DNA of 60,561 nt from assembly GCF_003938655.1 (NCBI RefSeq), contig NZ_RJJT01000032.1, forward strand, positions 1-60,561, written 5' to 3'. A model generated the notes under the pieces. It saw only the letters and a program-made list of their open reading frames with translations, made no database searches and was not told the origin of the DNA. The DNA comes from Rhizobium pisi. Its GTDB lineage: Bacteria > Pseudomonadota > Alphaproteobacteria > Rhizobiales > Rhizobiaceae. A program made the position numbers and the translations under genes. Positions 36,001 through 42,942 of this stretch are shown piece by piece. The number at the start of each line of letters is the position of its first letter. The first letter of the stretch is position 1.

Positions 36001-36513
36001 GGCCTCGCCACGGATCGCAACCAGTTGCCGGCCAAGGCCAGAAAGGCCTGCGCTGGCAGAGAATAACAGTTGGCCGAGATCGCCTTTGCTGGCGAGAATT
36101 CCCTCTCCGCCCTTCTCCAGCGTCTCGTCGTCGAGAGAGAACATTGTGGTGAAGGCGTCGCGGTCGATGCCCCCGAGGTCGGCCCTAACAAGTGCGTCCG
36201 GTAATGTCCGCTCCTCGTCGTCGAGCAGACTGTTCTGAGGTCGTTTAATGCGGACAAACTCGTGGTCCAGACCGCCGACATGCATATTGGCGCCGATCCG
36301 CATCGTCGGATAGGGATGTAGGAATCCATATTTGCTGGAGCTGGGAATGCCGAAGATCAAGTCCAGGATGGCGTCGAACGTCGTCGACTTGCCTGCCTCG
36401 TTAGGGCCGTAGATTATGTGGAGATCGGGCCCATCCGCAGGCCGAGGTCCGAAGTTGATGACGCCGTCGGTGAACTTGCCGTAGCGCGTGAGATCGAGGC
36501 GATTGATCCTCAT
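33007..36513 (-). CDS. Large SbcC/Rad50-like ATPase (YhaN type)
   Basis: The 1168-residue protein has an N-terminal ATPase half with Walker A (GPNEAGKST at about 36-44). About 800 residues of heptad-rich coiled coil follow, with Glu/Arg/Leu-rich runs and no visible CxxC zinc hook. The C-terminal half carries the ABC-like signature LSKGARFQLYLALR, Walker B PFIADDIMETFDD and the His switch in YLTHHRH. This is the YhaN/AAA_27 class of SMC-like ATPases, working with a Mre11/SbcD-type nuclease on DNA ends. The partner gene ends one base before its ATG (GAGGGGG ribosome site). Confidence 0.9.
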   Translation of the reverse strand: MRINRLDLTRYGKFTDGVINFGPRPADGPDLHIIYGPNEAGKSTTFDAILDLIFGIPSSSKYGFLHPYPTMRIGANMHVGGLDHEFVRIKRPQNSLLDDEERTLPDALVRADLGGIDRDAFTTMFSLDDETLEKGGEGILASKGDLGQLLFSASAGLSGLGRQLVAIRGEADSFYRYRARSGVLGDLKAKLQELKQQREALDLQASDHHKLVEERDRMGRLYEEAVGDRAATHKRINEIRRILQVLLPMNRLAGLKESLRLMEVVPEPPESWREELSTLRTKEIEHRVKLQAVLRSIGSIEEEATEIKPDPVALRLASSMDELAELKARFLTAEKDIPKLSARAADLSVESILLQLGRSGEASPTRLVLDAATVGTLRELIGSRSGVDAQRAAAAHEVAKAERALSAGCDEALEANSPLSSQRVRAFELLAATVKAVPRSDEEIPLRSLARRRDAASLTLSGALARLLPWRGTVVDLSLMAGPSPIRLEDWKNAFRQSEEKVRTSRADLDRIEPEVRRLESEIAAVREQAGEIDEASISASRGLRESAWTTHRQTMDAASADAFEAAMRADDHLGSKRLLHAAEISKLNQLLLRRASTASDVQSAEEHHRRALGELDRIRSEVADVVRELAPGARLDRSHPAELEDWLSKRDEALKAKEGLASIEQEIADVRDRVDRSRLVLMNAMTTAGLSFHRDADIAALLSVADEALDAHGAALGRVQEMERLRKERLERQRALDDAERDVAAWNSQWAAVCETCWLGELASVPGPSAANEILAALEKLASAIETKEGLTDRVQKMEKDRAAFEAMVLELCQKLGIAPDRSLSELAQAVVDKVTDAGLNKQRREKLDGELDGKRKEHHDLKLAQELLDAQAQQMIAFFGVVDLKDVNARMDLAARRRELVNSICELENEIVQSVGARDLSEVEVMAVSADRTELEAELAGLTPLLQDQDKRCSEIFHARSKSQDSLDAVGGDSKVAEIEERRRTTLLEIEDGAKRYMELRAGVVAADHGLKLYRDRHRSGMMSRASAAFRTISRGAYREVAAQPGKDGEILIAVSTSGGSKAAHELSKGARFQLYLALRVAGYHELVGNHAPIPFIADDIMETFDDFRAEEAFRLFSEMARHGQVIYLTHHRHLIDIARNVAPSARLHDLEALTSTGRIDVVAAE

Positions 36514-37779
36514 CTATTCCCCCTCGCCGCCGCGAAGACGCGCAACGACATCGGACGATCCCTCTCGGGCGAAGCTTCTCAATATCCGCTGGAAGGATAT
36601 CTCGTCGGCTCCGAAGATGTCCCGCAGTTCCGGAGGAAGCTGACCACGCAGTTCGTCCGCGATCGCTCGGACGTCCTGCTGGTAGTCGGTCGAATCCTTC
36701 ACTTCCTTGTCGATTATCGTCACGAGTTCCTCAAGCGCTCCCGACCTGTTTTCGGAGCGGCTAGGCGGTACGCATGACGTATGGACCTTGTCGATCCAGA
36801 CATTTCCAATCATCGCGCCGCGGGTTTCCATCTCGGTCCGGACAAGATCGAGATCGCGACGAACACGCCAGGCCAGCTCGTTCGATCCGGTAATCTCCAG
36901 GCGGGTGACGAGATGGTCGGCCTCCACGACCGATCGCAGATCCTCCATTTTTTTGAAGATCGTGCCGATCATTTCCTTCCAGTCCGACGCACCCGACACA
37001 TCTACCTCGAGCCGCTCGAACTGCGCGACGCTTGTCTGCCGCTCTTCGACGACGACTGACTTATCGTCGCGTATGGTCACTAGTGAAACGGACTTCGGAC
37101 CGTCCTCGTTAATGTCGCGGCCCTGGGGAATTCCCGGCATGACAACGGCCGACAAAGCGCCTTCAACGATTGACCGCTTATGTATGTGTCCCAACGCCCA
37201 GTATCGGAAACCGCTTCGTTGGAGATCGGTGACACTGCACGGGGCGTACAAGTCGTGTTTCTCGGAGCCGCCAAGGCTCGTATGCATTATCCCGATGTTG
37301 ACCGTATCTGGCACCGGCGGTTGATAGCGTACCAGCAGGCTTTCCGGCGCATGTGGCTTGGCGAAGCTGAGCCCGTGAATGACCACAGGAAAATGCCCTG
37401 GCGCGCGATCAATGGCCACCGTTTCGGCGGTCGCACCGAAAACTTTCACGCTATCAGGCATCACCAGCTCGGTCGTGATCCTCGACAAGGCGTCATGGTT
37501 GCCGCGGATGATAAAGCTTTTGATCCCAGCCTCGTGCAGCCGGCGAAGCTGCTCGGCCAGAAATCGCGCCGTTTTCATCGAAGTCTGATCGCCATCGTAG
37601 AGATCGCCAGCGAGTACGAGCGCATCAACCTGTTCTTCGAGACAGAGGTCTATGATCCGGACGAACGCGCGCCGCGTCGCCAATCCTATCACTTCGGACA
37701 GCTCGGGATTGCGCAACGCAAGCGTCTTCAACGGCGAGTCGAGATGCACGTCCGCAGTATGCAGAAAGCGATAGGTCAA
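36514..37779 (-). CDS. SbcD/Mre11-like metallophosphoesterase nuclease (YhaO type)
   Basis: The 421-residue protein has the calcineurin-like nuclease motifs in order: FLHTADVHLDSP, LVLAGDLYDGDQ, IIRGNHDALS, GIMHTSL and YWALGHIHKRS. These supply the two-metal site of Mre11/SbcD. The C-terminal 150 residues form the capping and partner-binding part. The start is TTG at 37779, with GAGG 7 bases upstream, because it gives the normal N-terminus. It forms a two-gene operon with the YhaN-like ATPase; together they probably process DNA ends or hairpins, in repair or defence. Confidence 0.9.
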   Translation of the reverse strand: MTYRFLHTADVHLDSPLKTLALRNPELSEVIGLATRRAFVRIIDLCLEEQVDALVLAGDLYDGDQTSMKTARFLAEQLRRLHEAGIKSFIIRGNHDALSRITTELVMPDSVKVFGATAETVAIDRAPGHFPVVIHGLSFAKPHAPESLLVRYQPPVPDTVNIGIMHTSLGGSEKHDLYAPCSVTDLQRSGFRYWALGHIHKRSIVEGALSAVVMPGIPQGRDINEDGPKSVSLVTIRDDKSVVVEERQTSVAQFERLEVDVSGASDWKEMIGTIFKKMEDLRSVVEADHLVTRLEITGSNELAWRVRRDLDLVRTEMETRGAMIGNVWIDKVHTSCVPPSRSENRSGALEELVTIIDKEVKDSTDYQQDVRAIADELRGQLPPELRDIFGADEISFQRILRSFAREGSSDVVARLRGGEGE

Positions 37780-38352
37780 TTCGGAACCTCGTGCGTGGGT
37801 CTCCGTCTATACGCGACTGCCTGCGCGCGGGCCAGTAGATATTCGTGTTTTGTTCCCTTTTCCACACCTATGTCAGCGTGACTGCTGATCGGTTAGTGTT
37901 TGCTTCGATTGTCTCCAACGATCCCGTTAGGGGGTGCGGAGTTTTGCCATACGCGTTGGCGTCAGGGCAGGAAGCGTGGCTGATAGGAAGATCACGGTGC
38001 TTCTGATACACACAAAACCTGCCGCGAGAAGATCGGCTGGATAGTCGACTTGATTGGTGATGACAGCGATGCCGTAACTGTTAGCGTGGCCGGCGGTCGC
38101 AACGAGGAAGAGGCGATGGAGCGGGGGGAGGCGGTGGAGCGGGGGGAGGCGGTGGAGTTTGAGGTGGCGGCCGCCCAACGCACAGGAGATTTCAATGCTT
38201 GGGGTTTAGCAAGTGCTCGCTGAGCGGCCCGCCGAATAATACAAACTATTAATCGAAACACTGCTCAATTTGTATTTTCGAGCGAAATCAAATAATGAAC
38301 CCTTTAATTGCAAAACAAATTGTGGACACAGAACTCAAAAAAGTATTATTTA
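37780..38352. other. Intergenic region with an 18-bp tandem repeat and a protein-like frame
   Basis: No gene with start and ribosome site is seen. One rightward frame is open from 37987 to the stop at 38221-38223 and reads protein-like (TCREKIGWIVDLIGDDSD, then ERGEAVERGEAVEFEVAAAQ), but lacks a normal start; it could be a decayed gene. The 18-bp repeat lies inside it. The last 130 bases are AT-rich and lead into the candidate small RNA. Confidence 0.4.
38121..38156 (+). repeat. Two tandem copies of an 18-bp GC-rich unit
   Basis: GCGGGGGGAGGCGGTGGA occurs twice head to tail (38121-38138, 38139-38156), preceded by a partial third copy (GATGGA). As it is a multiple of three it adds a six-residue unit (ERGEAV) to the open frame around it. 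Likely a replication-slippage product. Confidence 0.9.
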
Positions 38353-38455
38353 TTGACAAGATACAAAGGCTTCACAAAGTATCTTTGTAACGCCATGACG
38401 CGTTATGCCTAGAAAACACCCCCTTTCTTGATCCCCGCTCTGACGGGGATTCTTT
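38353..38455 (+). ncRNA. Candidate small RNA with promoter, operator-like repeat and terminator
   Basis: TTGACA (38353-38358) is followed after 18 bases by AAGTAT, giving a possible transcript start near 38389. TACAAAG (38362-38368) and CTTTGTA (38383-38389) form an inverted repeat across the promoter. About 40 bases later comes ACACCCCCTTTCTTG, then the stem ATCCCCG/CGGGGAT (38431-38450) followed by TCTTTATTCT. The predicted transcript is 65-70 nucleotides with a C-rich single-stranded patch able to pair with ribosome sites, the usual layout of a trans-acting small RNA. No protein frame of note occupies it. Confidence 0.4.
38431..38455 (+). terminator. Rho-independent terminator-like hairpin
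   Basis: Seven-base stem ATCCCCG (38431-38437)/CGGGGAT (38444-38450) with loop CTCTGA and a T-rich tail. It ends the candidate small RNA. Confidence 0.65.
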
Positions 38456-38530
38456 ATTCTCATCCACATAGGCATAGTTATCTGATTGTACCGGGAATCT
38501 AGCCGATCCCTTGCTGACTGGCACAGGTCG

Positions 38531-38746
38531 ATGGAACTCGAATCTGCCAGCGCGCTTGCAGAGATTGACCGCTATGGTGGCCATTGGAAGAATTACGCCG
38601 AAAGCCATGCCGATTTTGACGAGGACTTCAGTATGCAGGGCGAGGTGCGCAATGCCGCTGTGGCCCTGTACGAAGCGATTATGGATAAGCGCGAAGGCAA
38701 ACGTGTCTCCGCAGGCTCAATGCTGATGCAGCCTCGCGAAAAATGA
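38531..38746 (+). CDS. Small hypothetical protein
   Basis: The 71-residue frame starts at ATG 38531 (weak AGGTCG upstream). It is acidic and helical (ESASALAEIDRYGGHWKNYA, then ADFDEDFSMQGEVRNAAVAL), with no membrane segment or known motif. In-frame codons extend back to 38486 through a TTG. Composition is protein-like, but identification and start are uncertain. It stands alone after the terminator at 38431. Confidence 0.45.
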   Translation: MELESASALAEIDRYGGHWKNYAESHADFDEDFSMQGEVRNAAVALYEAIMDKREGKRVSAGSMLMQPREK

Positions 38747-38858
38747 CGCTTGCGGAGGCTTGAGTCCGGCACTGGCCAAATATTTCTGTCGCGTTCATTT
38801 CGGACTCTTTACGGAATTTTCAATTAGCCGCGGTGCCAGCGGTCGGTCGCCAGGTTTT

Positions 38859-39752
38859 TCAGCAGCTCCGCGCAAAGGCACCGGGTGTCATTCCCACATA
38901 TCGGGCGAACGCGACATTGAAGGCACTGGCGGAGGCATAGCCGACCCTCGCAGCAATCTCGACAAGCGGCGCCTCTCTGCGACGCAGCATATCCTTTGCC
39001 AGGGCCATGCGCCAGTTCGTCACATATTCCATGGGCCGCACTCCCATCTGCTGCCGGAAGCGGTCGAAAAACGCTGAGCGTGACATACCAGTCGCCTCAG
39101 CCAGCATTTCGACGGAGACCTCGCCCGCCGGATCACGATGGATGCGTCGCAGGGCAGGCGCCAGTCGACTGTCAGCGAGACCGCGCAGTAATCCGGGGGA
39201 TGTCGTAGTGTTGCCGGCGCTACGCAGCGCGGCTATGAACAGCACCTCCAGCAGCCTGGTTAGGATCATGTCTCGCGCCGCGAGCATACTGACCGTCTCC
39301 GCATGGATCATCCGAACTAGATCGGTGAGACTGCTCCCATCCTGTACATGAACGATGCCCGGCAGCAGCGAGCTCAGCAACTGCTTGTCGTTGCCCGTGA
39401 AGGTGCAATGACCCACCATGGCGGTAACCTCGGCAGCCGCTTCCGGATTGCCCAGGCGGAAAACGCCGGGACTCGTCTCCAGCCGCTGCGGCAGGGTGCC
39501 TCGCGGGGGAGGCATAAGACTGCTCATGGTAAGGGTATGGATTTGCGGGACCAGAACGAAATCTCCTTCTGCGAGCCTGATCGGTACTCGGTCATTGATC
39601 GTAAGCAGACAGTGTCCTTCCACGATCGCACAATAAAACGGGCTCCCAAGATCTCGGCGCTCCACGAGCCACGTCCCGCCCGCCGTTACCAGCTTGGCGA
39701 TCGAAGGAGCGGGTTTGAGGAGCGAGACAATTTCGGCGAGCGGATCAGACAT
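38859..39752 (-). CDS. AraC-family regulator with cupin_6 domain
   Basis: The 297-residue protein has an N-terminal cupin-type ligand domain of the cupin_6 class (TWLVERRDLGSPFYCAIVEG, LAEGDFVLVPQ). Its C-terminal AraC HTH pair is VSVEMLAEATGMSRSAFFDR and PLVEIAARVGYASASAFNVA. The gene is divergent from an alpha/beta hydrolase gene 89 bases away, its probable target. Regulators of this class commonly respond to aromatic or hydrophobic small molecules; the actual effector is unknown. Confidence 0.9.
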   Translation of the reverse strand: MSDPLAEIVSLLKPAPSIAKLVTAGGTWLVERRDLGSPFYCAIVEGHCLLTINDRVPIRLAEGDFVLVPQIHTLTMSSLMPPPRGTLPQRLETSPGVFRLGNPEAAAEVTAMVGHCTFTGNDKQLLSSLLPGIVHVQDGSSLTDLVRMIHAETVSMLAARDMILTRLLEVLFIAALRSAGNTTTSPGLLRGLADSRLAPALRRIHRDPAGEVSVEMLAEATGMSRSAFFDRFRQQMGVRPMEYVTNWRMALAKDMLRRREAPLVEIAARVGYASASAFNVAFARYVGMTPGAFARSC

Positions 39753-39841
39753 AATGGACGTTCGCTAAATAGATGCGGATTTGCAAGCATAGAACGTCCG
39801 ACCGATCCCGTCCATTTTGGCGCTCTTAGCAGGAGGCACAA

Positions 39842-40795
39842 ATGACGACCAACAACCTGATCAATTTTGCGAGCTACATACCGACCCCGGAGGCGGTGTT
39901 AACCGTCGCCTACTCACCGATTCGTCTAGATCTTGCCGGGCGGCAACCTTTGGAACTGCGTTTGACCGCACCGACGATCGGCAGCAAACTGCCGATCGTC
40001 ATCCTGTCGCATGGCTTTGGACCTTCCTACTATATTCCGTCGAAGGATGGTTACGCTCCCTTGGTGCAGTTCTGGGCGGAGCGTGGGTTCGCCGTCATTC
40101 AACCAACGCATGCGAGTTCTCGCGTCGGTGGACTTTCGGCAGATGCAGAGGGCGCGCCGTTCTTTTGGCGAGAGCGCGTTGCCGAGGTGCGGGCGGTTAT
40201 CGACCTGCTGCTCGATATCGAGGAGCAAGCACCGGCGGTAGCGGGTCGGCTTGACCATGGACGCATCGCTGCTGCAGGGCATTCCTTTGGTGGCCACACT
40301 GTGAGCCTACTCTTGGGCGCGCGTCTTAATGGAGAGGCGTTCTGCGATCCCCGAATCTCGGCAGGGATCCTGCTTACGGCTCCGGGCCGGGGTGGGACGG
40401 ATCTCACGGCAGAGAATGCAGCGCGCTTTCCGTTCTTCGATCTCGATTTTGCCCACCTATCGACGCAGAGCCTTGTCGTATGCGGGGCAGATGATAATCC
40501 GCACTTTACACCGCGTGGTCCTGAATGGCACGCCGATGCGTATCACGACGGGCCAGGCGCGCGAGCTCTGCTCACCCTTCATGGCGTTGGCCATGGGTTG
40601 GGCGGCATCGCAGGACTCGATGCCAAGGAGACCGAGATCGAGGCACCAGACGGGCTTGAAGCTACAAAGCGGATGACGCTCGCTTGGTTGAGAACTGCGC
40701 TGGGGTATGATGCTGCGGCTTGGGCTTCCGCCTGTGGGGCATTAGCTGGTCGAGCGAGCACCCTTGGACACGTCAAAGAAAAGCCGCGCGGGTAA
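39842..40795 (+). CDS. Alpha/beta-hydrolase (dienelactone/PAF-acetylhydrolase-like)
   Basis: The 317-residue protein has the alpha/beta-hydrolase fold. The oxyanion stretch is VILSHGFGPSYY, the nucleophile elbow GHSFGGH, an acid likely in CGADDNPHF, and the catalytic His in HGVGHGLGG. No signal peptide is visible, so it is cytoplasmic. It resembles predicted dienelactone-hydrolase-like or chlorophyllase-like enzymes; substrate unknown. AGGAGG lies 5 bases before ATG 39842. It is divergent from and probably regulated by the AraC-type protein. Confidence 0.85.
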   Translation: MTTNNLINFASYIPTPEAVLTVAYSPIRLDLAGRQPLELRLTAPTIGSKLPIVILSHGFGPSYYIPSKDGYAPLVQFWAERGFAVIQPTHASSRVGGLSADAEGAPFFWRERVAEVRAVIDLLLDIEEQAPAVAGRLDHGRIAAAGHSFGGHTVSLLLGARLNGEAFCDPRISAGILLTAPGRGGTDLTAENAARFPFFDLDFAHLSTQSLVVCGADDNPHFTPRGPEWHADAYHDGPGARALLTLHGVGHGLGGIAGLDAKETEIEAPDGLEATKRMTLAWLRTALGYDAAAWASACGALAGRASTLGHVKEKPRG

Positions 40796-41155
40796 TTTCC
40801 CTGCTTTCCAGATGTCCATAACTGGCGCACGGAAAGCGGGACAGCGCCGGGGCGATATCTACTTCCCATCAGGCGCGATGACGGCCTTTTGACCGAAATG
40901 AGGGCGTAGTCAGTTCAGTCGATTTTCAAATGTGGTTCTCTGCGCAGAAACGCACGGGCCCGCTCCGCGCGGGGCCATGGTCGAGGACGCCGCGCCGATC
41001 TGCACGCTCACGACCGCCGAGCTGACAGGACGCCTGCCGTCCTTGCGAGCCGGTGGACGAAGCCAAGATCGCGCTCAGCGAGCGCGGTCAATTTCGTCAA
41101 GAATACGCCCTATGCCGCTTGGTTTGACGGCTTGCATAGCGGAGCCTCGGATAGA
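40796..41155. other. 360-base gap with a possible decayed frame
   Basis: No intact gene. From ATG 40977 a short stretch reads like protein (APICTLTTAELTGRLPSLRA), and a shifted frame continues PVDEAKIALSERGQFRQEYA to a stop at 41125-41127. This suggests a decayed small gene, but without a known family it stays uncertain. Confidence 0.3.
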
Positions 41156-41929
41156 TCAGATCCGAGCACCACCTGTTGCATCGATCATCTGGCCGGTCGT
41201 CCAGCGCGCATCGTTCGATGCAAGGAAAGCGATGACGTCGGCAACGTCTTCCGCCCGGCCGACACGGGAAAAGACTGAGAGTGCTTCGGCGCCGGCGCGC
41301 GCGTCGGGTGACGCCAGCCACTCTGCATTCATATCCGTCTCCGTCACACCCGGCAGCACGGCATTGACCGTAATCCCGCGAACCGCAAATTCTGGTGCCA
41401 GCGCCAGTGTCAACGTCTCCAGCGCCCCCTTCGAGGCTGCATAGGCCGGATGCGACGGGGCCGCGATCCGCGTAAAACCTGTCGAGACATTGATGATGCG
41501 GCCGTTGTCGCGAATGTGGTCGGCGACTGCCTGGATCAGGAAGAACGGCGCCTTGTAGTTAATCGTCATCACCTCGTCGAACGCGGCTTCGCTCGTCTGC
41601 TTCAAGGGTATCGCGGGCGCAATGCCGGCATTGTTCACCAGAATGTCGAGAGCGGGCGAACCCGTCTCGGTGCGGGCAGCTTCGCTGAATTGCGCCCAAA
41701 GGCTGTCGGCAGAGTCCTTGCCCTGCCGCAGATCGGCCTTCACGGCTACAGCCTTGACGCCGAGCGTTTCGATGTCGCGGACAGTGGCATTGGCCGCATC
41801 CGAATTGGCGGTGTAATGCACGCCGATCAGCGCGGCACCTTCTTTCGCGAAAGCCAGGGCTGCGGCTCGGCCGATACCGCGCGAGCTTCCGGTGATTAGG
41901 GCTGTCTTGTTTGCGAGTCTGTGGGACAT
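41156..41929 (-). CDS. Short-chain dehydrogenase/reductase (FabG-like)
   Basis: The 257-residue classical SDR has the cofactor motif TGSSRGIG (about 14-21), NNAG at about 99, the catalytic YAASK, and a C-terminal TGQMIDATGG. Arg in GSSRG and the acceptor-loop sequence suggest NADPH. GGAG lies before ATG. It is divergent from a TetR regulator 88 bases away, with paired operators in between, so expression is likely induced by a ligand of that TetR. Confidence 0.92.
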   Translation of the reverse strand: MSHRLANKTALITGSSRGIGRAAALAFAKEGAALIGVHYTANSDAANATVRDIETLGVKAVAVKADLRQGKDSADSLWAQFSEAARTETGSPALDILVNNAGIAPAIPLKQTSEAAFDEVMTINYKAPFFLIQAVADHIRDNGRIINVSTGFTRIAAPSHPAYAASKGALETLTLALAPEFAVRGITVNAVLPGVTETDMNAEWLASPDARAGAEALSVFSRVGRAEDVADVIAFLASNDARWTTGQMIDATGGARI

Positions 41930-41951
41930 TGATCACTCCGTTGATAAATTA

Positions 41952-42014
41952 AATAGTGACCCCTATAATAAGAGTGAAAGAAGGTCTGTCAATATTTTAA
42001 TAGGGATCACTATT
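41952..42014. promoter_or_regulatory. Paired operators of the SDR/TetR divergent promoter
   Basis: AATAGTGACCCCTAT (41952-41966) and ATAGGGATCACTATT (42000-42014) are inverted copies of each other with one mismatch, 33 bases apart. Each is itself an imperfect palindrome. The left one lies next to the SDR start, the right one ends 3 bases before the tetR ATG, as expected for autoregulation. Confidence 0.7.
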
Positions 42015-42017
42015 TTA

Positions 42018-42653
42018 ATGGATGAGCCAGTCCGCAAACGAGGTAGACCACGCGTGCTCGATCGCGACGTCGGGCTCGACATCGCCGCACGCCTGTTCTG
42101 GGAACGCGGCTATGAAGGAACCTCGACCGCCGACCTAACGAAGGCCATGGGGATCAATCCGCCGACGCTCTATTCGACTTTCGGCTCCAAGGAAGAATTG
42201 TACCGTCAGGCGCTCGACTTCAGCATTGCCCGTGAAAACAGTCGCCGGTCGGAAATCCTGCAATCCAATCTTCCGGTTTACGAAGCCCTGAGCCGCTACC
42301 TCTACGATATAGCCGATGGCGATACCCAGCCTGACAAGCCGCGGGGATGCTTGGTCTCGACGGCGGTCCTCCAGCATGCGGAAGAAAATGCATCGGTCGC
42401 CCGGATGACGGCGGCACTGCGCGAGGCGTCGATGCAAGTTCTCAAGAGCCGCTTCGATCGCGCAATCACCGAAGGCGAATTGCCGGCGGAAACCGATACC
42501 GACACGCTCGCGCGCTTCTACGGCGCGATCATCCAGGGCATGTCCGCCCAAGCCTGCGACGGCGCCTGCAATGCTCTGCTGAAGCGTCTGATCGACATCG
42601 CACTCACGGCCTGGCCCGGAATGCGTCAGACCTCGACCGGAAATTCGGATTGA
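42018..42653 (+). CDS. TetR-family transcriptional repressor
   Basis: The 211-residue protein has the TetR N-terminal HTH (VLDRDVGLDIAARLFWERGY, TSTADLTKAMGINPPTLYST, FGSKEELYRQAL). Its C-terminal ligand domain is of the TetR_C_16-like type (SRYLYDIADGDTQPDKPRGC). ATG 42018 lies just after the second operator. It probably represses itself and the divergent SDR gene. In-frame codons upstream of 42018 lie in the operator and the SDR gene. Confidence 0.92.
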   Translation: MDEPVRKRGRPRVLDRDVGLDIAARLFWERGYEGTSTADLTKAMGINPPTLYSTFGSKEELYRQALDFSIARENSRRSEILQSNLPVYEALSRYLYDIADGDTQPDKPRGCLVSTAVLQHAEENASVARMTAALREASMQVLKSRFDRAITEGELPAETDTDTLARFYGAIIQGMSAQACDGACNALLKRLIDIALTAWPGMRQTSTGNSD

Positions 42654-42942
42654 AGATATTGAGCAATTCGATCGCGTCCCGGACGGCAGCAATTGAGGTC
42701 GGCAGGCTGCCGCAACGCGTGTGACCTGATGCTATCCACCGATGAATCCGTCGCGCCCAGCGCGCTGGGCGCACAAACTCCGGGACCTCCCCGTCAGGCC
42801 CGAGTACGGGAATGGGCGCAGAATTTCGCTGCTGTCGGAAGACACCTGTCCGCGCCGCCGATGGATCCTGTCATTGACGCCGCAGGCGAGGTCTTCATTG
42901 GGCTGCGTCTGCGGTGAATGCTGGTCGTGATCACAGCTCGCC

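Noticed and set aside
38121..38156. Short tandem repeat as a CRISPR
   Set aside because: Units are directly adjacent with no spacers and lie in an open frame; this is a slippage repeat.
40932..41444. Rightward 170-codon frame
   Set aside because: Most of it is antisense to the SDR gene; only the part before 41130 has any protein-like look and that is split between frames.
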